DNA of 64,000 nucleotides from Bordetella pertussis 18323 (GTDB lineage Bacteria > Pseudomonadota > Gammaproteobacteria > Burkholderiales > Burkholderiaceae_B), in the NCBI RefSeq assembly GCF_000306945.1, contig NC_018518.1:682001-746000 (forward strand). The letters run 5' to 3'. The notes beneath the pieces were generated by a model. The model was not told the DNA's origin and did not search any database. It worked only from the letters and a program-made list of their open reading frames with translations. Positions 57,986-64,000 of the stretch are shown here, in pieces. Within the stretch, counting starts at the first letter, position 1; each line of letters begins with the position of its first letter. The translations under genes and the position numbers were made by a program.

Positions 57986-59487
57986 ATGACCCTGGCCGTA
58001 TTGGCCAGCCGGGCAATCGCCGGCTGGCAGGCGCCCGCCGTGCGCGTCGAGACCCATCTGGGCAGCGGCCTGCCCGCTTTTGCCATCGTCGGGCTGCCCG
58101 ACGTCGAGGTCCGCGAAAGCCGCGAACGGGTGAGGGCGGCCATCCAGAACAGCGGCTTCGATTTCCCGCCCGGCCGCATCACCGTCAACCTGTCGCCCGC
58201 CGACCTGCCCAAGGCCTCGGCGCGCTTCGATTTGCCCATTGCGCTGGGTATCCTGCTGGCCAGCGGCCAGGTGGCCGCCAGCGCCGCGCAAACGGCGGCG
58301 CTGCCCGACTGCGTGTGGGCGGCCGAGCTGTCGCTGTCGGGCGCCCTGGTGCCGCTGGCCGCGCCCTTGGCCCTGGCGCTGGCCGTGGCACGCGAGCAGC
58401 CGGGCGCGACGCTGGTGCTGCCGGCTGGCAGCGCCGCCGTGGCCGCATGGGTGCCGGGCATCCGGGTGCTGGCTGCCCATACGCTGGGCGAGGCGGCGGC
58501 GTACCTGGCCGGGCACGCCGAGCTGGCGCCAGCCGAGCGCCGCAGCTGGCCCGAGGCCGAACCCGGTCCGTGCCTGTCCGACGTGCGGGGCCAGCCGGCT
58601 GCCCGGCGCGCCTTGGAAGTGGCGGCCGCCGGCGGCCACAGCCTCTTGATGTGCGGGCCGCCCGGGGCGGGCAAAAGCATGCTGGCGCAACGCCTGCCGG
58701 GCCTGCTGCCGCCGCTGGAGCAGCGCCAGGCGCTGGAGGTGGCGGCCATCGCGGGCGCCGGCGGGGCGCCCGAGGTCCTGCGCGGCCAGCCGCCGTTCCG
58801 GGCCCCCATCACTCCGCCTCGGCCGCCGCCCTGGTGGGCAGCGGCGCCAGGCCTCGCCCGGGCGAGATCAGCCTGGCGCACCATGGCGTGCTGTTCCTGG
58901 ACGAACTGCCCGAGTTCGAGCGTCGCGCCTTGGAGTCCCTGCGCGAGCCGCTGGAGACCGGCAAGGTCGTCATCTCCCGGGCGCTGCACAGCGTCGAGTA
59001 TCCCGCCGTATTCCAGCTGGTGGCGGCCATGAACCCGTGCCCCTGCGGCTGGCGCGGGCATGCGTCGAAGGCCTGCCGCTGCACGCCGGACCAGGTGCGC
59101 CGCTATGCGGCGCGCGTGTCCGGGCCGCTGGTCGATCGCATAGACCTGTGGATCGAGCTGCCCGCCACCGAGCCGCAGTGGCTGGCCGAGCCGCCGGGCG
59201 AGCCCTCCCTCCCGGTGCGCGAGCGCGTGGCGCGCTGCCGCCAGCGGCAATTGGCCCGCCAGGGCTGCCTGAACGCCAAGCTGTCCGGCCCGGCGCTCGA
59301 TGCGCATTGTGCCCTGGGCGCCGCGGCCCGCACGCTGCTGCAGCAGGCCATGCGGCGCCTGGGCGGCTCGGCGCGCGCCGCCCATCGCGCGCTCAGGGTG
59401 GCGCGCACCCTGGCCGACCTCGCGCACGAGCCGGAGATCGGCGCCGCCCATATCGCCGAAGCGGTACAGTACCGCCGTCCCGCCTAG
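57986..59487 (+). pseudogene. comM: ComM/YifB Mg-chelatase-like ATPase, frameshifted
   Basis: Two frames. The first starts at 57986 (LAVLASRAIAGWQAPAVRVETHLGSGLPAFAIVGLPD, the YifB head) and includes Walker A CGPPGAGKSM. At FRAP the frame is lost: the DNA has C5 (58803-58807) where C6 gives [41 protein letters not shown], the conserved Mg-chelatase block. The second frame carries NPCPCGWRGH and continues to ...EAVQYRRPA. Repaired length 500, normal for ComM. The stop TAG is in the CTAG target of IS481 copy 5, probably the native stop. ComM is a branch-migration helicase used in natural transformation. Confidence 0.9.
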
Positions 59488-60535
59488 CTGTGAAGATTCA
59501 ATAGGTTGTATGCATGGTTCATCCGAACCGGATTTGAGAAACTGGAAATCGCCGACCCCCCAGTTCACTCAAGGAGCCCGGCCGGATGAACACCCATAAG
59601 CATGCCCGATTGACCTTCCTACGTCGACTCGAAATGGTCCAGCAATTGATCGCCCATCAAGTTTGTGTGCCTGAAGCGGCCCGCGCCTATGGGGTCACCG
59701 CGCCGACTGTGCGCAAATGGCTGGGCCGCTCCTGGCTCAGGGCCAGGCGGGCTTGGCCGATGCGTCCTCGCGCCCGACGGTCTCGCCCCGAGCGATTGCG
59801 CCGGCCAAGGCGCTGGCTATCGTGGAGCTGCGCCGCAAGCGGCTGACCCAAGCGCGCATCGCCCAGGCGCTGGGCGTGTCAGCCAGCACCGTCAGCCGCG
59901 TCCTGGCCCGCGCCGGTCTGTCGCACCTGGCCGACCTGGAGCCGGCCGAGCCGGTGGTGCGCTACGAGCATCAGGCCCCCGGCGATCTGCTGCACATCGA
60001 CATCAAGAAGCTGGGACGTATCCAGCGCCCTGGCCACCGGGTCACGGGCAACCGACGCGATACCGTTGAGGGGGCCGGCTGGGACTTCGTCTTCGTGGCC
60101 ATCGATGACCACGCCCGCGTGGCCTTCACCGACATCCACCCCGACGAGCGCTTCCCCAGCGCCGTCCAGTTCCTCAAGGACGCAGTGGCCTACTACCAGC
60201 GCCTGGGCGTGACCATCCAGCGCTTGCTCACCGACAATGGCTCGGCCTTTCGCAGCCGCGCCTTCGCCGCGCTGTGCCATGAGCTGGGCATCAAGCACCG
60301 CTTTACCCGACCTTACCGCCCACAGACCAATGGCAAGGCCGAACGCTTCATCCAGTCGGCCTTGCGTGAGTGGGCTTACGCTCACACCTACCAGAACTCC
60401 CAACACCGAGCCGATGCCATGAAATCCTGGCTACACCACTACAACTGGCATCGACCCCACCAAGGCATCGGGCGCGCTGTACCCATCTCCAGACTCAACC
60501 TGGACGAATACAACCTATTGACAGTTCACAGCTAG
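59484..60535 (+). mobile_element. IS481: IS481 copy 5, 1-bp deletion, mismatched flanks
   Basis: 1052 bp, one base shorter than the rest. Flanks CCTAGC (59483-59488) and GCTAGT (60531-60536) differ, marking a recombination joint. It carries CCGACCCCCC before the transposase, a variant unlike copies 1-4. Confidence 0.95.
59586..60535 (+). pseudogene. IS481 transposase, copy 5, frameshifted
   Basis: After codon 48 (KWLGR) one T is missing near 59730 (GGCCGCTCC in place of GGCCGCTTCC). Translation then leaves the frame and stops at 59846. The DDE core is intact in the original frame further on but is no longer joined to the start and DNA-binding head. This copy could move only if another copy supplied transposase. 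Confidence 0.93.
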
Positions 60536-61869
60536 TCGCGCGTTTCCAGCAAGCGGTTGACGCGCAGCGCCAGCAGCGTGCAGACCACGCCCGACAGCAG
60601 GTAGACGCTGACGGCCACCAGGCCGAAGCGCGCCGACAGCCCCAGCGCCACCAGCGGCGCGAACGCCGCGCCCAGCAGCCAGGCCATGTCGGCCGTGAGC
60701 GCGGCGCCGGTATAGCGGAAACGGCGGATGAAGTTGGCCGTCACCGTGCCCGAGGCCTGCCCGTACGACAACCCCAGCAGCGCGAAGCCGATCAGGATGA
60801 AGGCGTCCTGCGCCAGCGGCCCGCCGCCCAGCAGCCAGGGCGTGAACAGCGCGAACAGGCCGATCAGCAGCGCCATCAGGCCCAGCGTGGTGCGCCGGCC
60901 GATGCGGTCGGCCAGCCAGCCCGAGGCCAGGGTGCACACGATGGCCAGCGCCGCGCCGGCGATCTGCACCACCAGCACGTCGCCGCTCATCTGGCTGGCG
61001 CCGGCCGCGATCCACGATAGCGGGAACACCGTCACCAGGTGGAACAGCGCATAGCTGGCCAGCGCCGCGAACGCGCCGATCAGCATGTTGTAGCCTTGCT
61101 CGCGCAACATCTCCGTGGTGCGGATCGGCTCGAGTTCGCCCTCTTCCATCAGCTGGGTGTATTCCTCGGTCACGACCAGCCGCAGGCGCGCGAACAGCGC
61201 GACCACGTTGATGGCGAAGGCGACGAAGAAGGGATAGCGCCATCCCCAGTCGAGGAAGTCGTCGCGGGCCAGCGTCGAGATGAGGAACAGGAACAGGAAC
61301 AGGGCGCTGGCGATCATGAAGCCGATGGGCGCGCCCAGCTGGCCCAGCATGGCGTACCAGCCGCGCCGCCCCGCCGGCGCGTTCAACGCCAGCAGCGAAG
61401 GCAGGCCATCCCACGAACCGCCCAGCGCCAGGCCCTGCAGGCAGCGGAACAGGCTGAGCAGCAGGATCGCGTACATGCCGATGGCGTCGTAGCCGGGCAG
61501 GAACGCCATGCCGCAGGTCGCCGTGCCCAGCAGGAACAGGGCCGCGGTCAGCTTGGCGCCGCGCCCCCAGCGCCGCTGCACCGCCATCGACAGCGCGGTG
61601 CCGAACGGGCGCGCGATGAAGGCGAACGAGAAAATCACGAACGCCCACAGCATGCCGTCGAGTTCGCTCTCGAACGGAAAGAACACGCTGGGAAACACCA
61701 GCACGCAGGCGATGCCGAAGACGAAGAAATCGAAGTATTCGGAGGCCCTGCCGATGACGACGCCGACCGCGATCTCGCCGGGTGCCACGTGCGAGTGGCT
61801 GGCGCCGCCCGAGGAGCCCGGATGGGGCGTTGCAGGGGCATAGCCGGGATGCTGCGTGGTGGTCGACAT
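60532..61869 (-). CDS. MFS transporter, metabolite:H+ symporter (MHS) type
   Basis: 445 residues, 12 spans. The start ASEYFDFFVFGIACVLVFPSVFFP, the ARPFGTALSMAVQRRWGRGAKLTAALFLLG loop and GLALGGSWDGLPSLLALNAPAGRRGWYAM are typical of the MHS subfamily, which takes up organic acids or osmolytes. Substrate unknown. Its stop TAG is the CTAG flank of IS481 copy 5; the length suggests this is also the native stop. The 236 bp between its start and cyoA hold no gene. Confidence 0.87.
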   Translation of the reverse strand: MSTTTQHPGYAPATPHPGSSGGASHSHVAPGEIAVGVVIGRASEYFDFFVFGIACVLVFPSVFFPFESELDGMLWAFVIFSFAFIARPFGTALSMAVQRRWGRGAKLTAALFLLGTATCGMAFLPGYDAIGMYAILLLSLFRCLQGLALGGSWDGLPSLLALNAPAGRRGWYAMLGQLGAPIGFMIASALFLFLFLISTLARDDFLDWGWRYPFFVAFAINVVALFARLRLVVTEEYTQLMEEGELEPIRTTEMLREQGYNMLIGAFAALASYALFHLVTVFPLSWIAAGASQMSGDVLVVQIAGAALAIVCTLASGWLADRIGRRTTLGLMALLIGLFALFTPWLLGGGPLAQDAFILIGFALLGLSYGQASGTVTANFIRRFRYTGAALTADMAWLLGAAFAPLVALGLSARFGLVAVSVYLLSGVVCTLLALRVNRLLETRD

Positions 61870-62105
61870 GTGATTGCTCGCTGGTCCGGAGGTTGAATTC
61901 GAAGGTCTGAATTCGCCTTTCTGCGTTCGTGCAATTCACTGCATGCGAAGCCGGGCAACGCCGCGTCGGGCCGCGCCATGGATCGCGCCGCCTGGGCGAA
62001 AAAACACCGCCACCGCACACTTTTACTCTTTTTACCCTAGATTTTTCGCGTCTTCCAGCGTAGCGTTCAGATTCATTTCCCACGGTTACGTTTCGGGGTA
62101 GGGCT

Positions 62106-63072
62106 ATGCCGTTATTCCAAAGACTCCGCGGATTGACCATGCTGGGCGTGCTGCCCCTGCTTGCAGGGTGCAATGCGGTGCTGCTTTCGCCGTCGGGCGA
62201 CATAGCGCTGCAACAACGCAATCTCATCATCATCTCGACCGGCCTGATGCTGCTGATCATCGTGCCGGTGATCGCCCTGACCCTGCTGTTCGCCTGGCGC
62301 TACCGGGCCGGCAACACCGCGGCGCGCTACGAGCCGGACTGGAACCACTCGACCGTGCTGGAGCTGCTGATCTGGTCGGCGCCGCTGCTGATCATCATCG
62401 CCCTGGGCGCGCTGACCTGGGTCAGCACCCACCAGCTCGACCCGTACCGCCCGCTGGCGCGCATCGCCGACGGCCCGCGACGTGCCGCCAGGCACCAAGC
62501 CGCTGGTGGTGCAGGTGGCGGCGCTGGACTGGAAATGGCTGTTCGTCTATCCCGAGCAGGGCATCGCCACCGTCAATGAAATGGCGGCCCCGGTGGACCG
62601 CCCCATCCAGTTCCAGATCACCTCCTCGTCGGTGATTAACTCGTTCTTCGTGCCGGCGCTGGCCGGCCAGATCTACGCCATGCCGGGCATGCAGACCACG
62701 CTGCACGCGGTCATCAACCACCCCGGCGAATACGAGGGCCTGTCCGCCAACTACAGCGGCGGCGGCTTCTCCGGCATGCGCTTTCGTTTCCATGGCCTGG
62801 ACCAGGCCGGCTTCGACCAGTGGATCGCGCGGGTCAGGCAGGCCGGCGGCGCGCTCGACGCCAGCGCCTACCAGGCGCTGGCGCAGCCCAGCGAGCGCGA
62901 GCCGGTGCGCCATTACGCCAGCGTGGCGCCCGACCTGTTCCAGCGCATCGTCGGGCGCTGCGTCGAGCCGGGCCGCGCCTGCATGGACCACGGCAAGCCG
63001 TCTCCCGCCAAGGCGCTGGCGACGCAACTGGCCGGGCAGATCTGCCGCGGCGAGCAGGACCTGGTGCTGTAG
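62106..63072 (+). pseudogene. cyoA: Cytochrome bo3 oxidase subunit II, frameshifted
   Basis: Frame 1 opens with a lipoprotein signal (LGVLPLLAGC), a membrane span (LIIISTGLMLLIIVPVIALTLLFAWRY) and NHSTVLELLIWSAPLLIIIALGALTWVSTHQLDPYRPL, then breaks after RIADG. Frame 2 continues PPGTKPLVVQVAALDWKWLFVYPEQGIATVNE (cupredoxin domain without CuA ligands) to the end. Near 62472-62476 the DNA reads GACGGCCCGCGAC; restoring two bases (GACGGCGCCCGCGAC) joins the frames as DGARDVPPGTK and gives 322 residues, normal for CyoA. Probably no functional subunit II as written, though cyoB follows intact. Confidence 0.88.
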
Positions 63073-63129
63073 CGCGCACGCCGCCGGCGTGCGCGCGGGC
63101 TTTCATTCATGGCTCACGCGGAAATCGAC

Positions 63130-64000
63130 ATGACTGATCAACCGGACCAAACGCTGCTCCTCGGCCGCCTGAGCTGGGAAGCCATTCCGTATCACGAGCC
63201 CATCCTGCTGGTGACGTTCATCGTCGTGGCCCTCGGCGGCATCGCGCTGCTGGGCGCCATCACCTACATGCGCGCCTGGGGCTATCTGTGGCGCGAATGG
63301 TTCACCAGCATCGACCACAAGAAGATCGGCATCATGTACGTGGTGCTGGGCATCGTGATGCTGCTGCGCGGCTTCGCCGACGCCATCATGATGCGGCTGC
63401 AGCAGGCCATCGCCTTCGGCGACAACCTGGGCTACCTGCCGCCGCACCACTACGACCAGATCTTCACCGCGCACGGCGTGATCATGATCTTCTTCGTCGC
63501 CATGCCGCTGGTGACCGGCCTGATGAACTACATCGTGCCGCTGCAGATCGGCGCGCGCGACGTGGCCTTTCCGTTTCTCAACAATTTCAGTTTCTGGATG
63601 ACCGCCACCGGCGCGGTGCTGGTGATGATGTCGCTGTTCGTGGGCGAATTCGCGCGCACCGGCTGGCTGGCCTATCCCCCGCTATCGGGCATCCTGCACA
63701 GTCCGGACGTGGGGGTCGACTACTACATCTGGACCTTGCAGATCGCCGGGGTGGGCACCTTGCTTTCAGGCGTCAACCTGCTGGTGACCATCGTCAAGAT
63801 GCGCGCGCCGGGCATGACGCTGATGCGCATGCCGGTGTTCACCTGGACGGCGCTGTGCACCAACATCCTGATCGTGGCGGCGTTCCCGGTGCTGACGGCG
63901 GTGCTGGCGCTGTTGTCGATGGACCGCTACGTCGGCACCAACTTCTTCACCGCGGACGGCGGCGGCAACGCCATGATGTACGTGAACCTGGTGTGGATCT
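63130..64000 (+). CDS. cyoB: Cytochrome bo3 oxidase subunit I, N-terminal part
   Basis: Open to the window end, about 290 residues seen. Heme-copper oxidase subunit I of the quinol type: [34 protein letters not shown], then [47 protein letters not shown] (with the low-spin heme His in TAHG). The start is at 63130; an in-frame ATG at 63109 is possible, with no clear ribosome site for either. The CuB ligands lie beyond the window. Confidence 0.93.
   Translation, partial: MTDQPDQTLLLGRLSWEAIPYHEPILLVTFIVVALGGIALLGAITYMRAWGYLWREWFTSIDHKKIGIMYVVLGIVMLLRGFADAIMMRLQQAIAFGDNLGYLPPHHYDQIFTAHGVIMIFFVAMPLVTGLMNYIVPLQIGARDVAFPFLNNFSFWMTATGAVLVMMSLFVGEFARTGWLAYPPLSGILHSPDVGVDYYIWTLQIAGVGTLLSGVNLLVTIVKMRAPGMTLMRMPVFTWTALCTNILIVAAFPVLTAVLALLSMDRYVGTNFFTADGGGNAMMYVNLVWI

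Overview
The window is GC-rich beta-proteobacterial chromosome and almost certainly Bordetella pertussis. Five copies of a 1.05-kb element match IS481 in size, in a DDE transposase and in a CTAG-centred target duplication. They sit among Burkholderiales housekeeping blocks (exbB-exbD-lpxK-trm112-kdsB-adk, murJ-rpsT, xseA/sodB, clpS/clpA, pqiABC, putA, livKHMGF, glnK-amtB, cyoAB) and a Bordetella autotransporter that I read as bapC. Many genes are broken, as expected of this genome undergoing reduction.

Layout. 1-3.6 kb: alaC end, hom, thrC and a small lipoprotein. 3.65-4.70: IS481 copy 1 (+). 4.76-8.26: a sugar-acid catabolic operon (Ldh2-type dehydrogenase, frameshifted IlvD/Edd dehydratase, 5' part of a Bug protein gene). 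8.26-9.31: copy 2 (-). 9.49-18.26: exbB, exbD, lpxK, trm112-like, kdsB, adk, an SDR, murJ, a FecR-like gene, rpsT and an HpaI-type aldolase. 18.31-18.76: 3' part of the Bug gene. 18.75-19.80: copy 3 (+). 19.97-39.85: xseA, sodB, a ClC channel, a thiolase, DUF192, cspA, clpS, a bacterial alpha-2-macroglobulin, pbpC, clpA, pqiABC. 40.0-43.8: putA. 44.06-45.11: copy 4 (+). 45.1-50.0: livKHMGF. 50.0-52.0: a divergent MFS/TetR pair. 52.25-55.24: bapC with a C15 tract. 55.3-56.9: amtB (two frameshifts) and glnK. 57.3-57.5: an unrecognised structured intergenic element. 57.6-59.5: ubiK and comM (frameshift). 59.48-60.54: copy 5 (+, broken transposase). 60.5-61.9: an MHS-type MFS. 62.1-64.0: cyoA (frameshift) and the start of cyoB.

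The main structural result comes from the six bases (NCTAGN) on each side of every IS481. Copy 4 has matching flanks (TCTAGT/TCTAGT). Copies 2 and 3 are in opposite orientation; each has mismatched flanks, but swapping flanks across the intervening 9.4 kb repairs both exactly (TCTAGC with the reverse complement of GCTAGA; CCTAGC with the reverse complement of GCTAGG). Undoing that inversion also rejoins the two Bug halves in one frame, restores a four-gene dehydrogenase-dehydratase-Bug-aldolase operon, and puts xseA next to exbB. Copies 1 and 5 have mismatched flanks with no partner here, so they mark other recombination or deletion joints.

A second theme is decay at short repeats: the dehydratase (GGCC unit), bapC (C15 and G8), amtB (C7 and T4), comM (C5), cyoA (2-bp loss) and the copy-5 transposase. 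Reading frames and family lengths are restored by the small indels given in the entries. Regulatory sites that can be read include a sigma-54 promoter with an NtrC-like site before glnK, a perfect 19-bp inverted repeat between the MFS and tetR genes, paired palindromes before putA, and a DnaA-box palindrome before exbB. No rRNA, tRNA, CRISPR array or prophage was seen.
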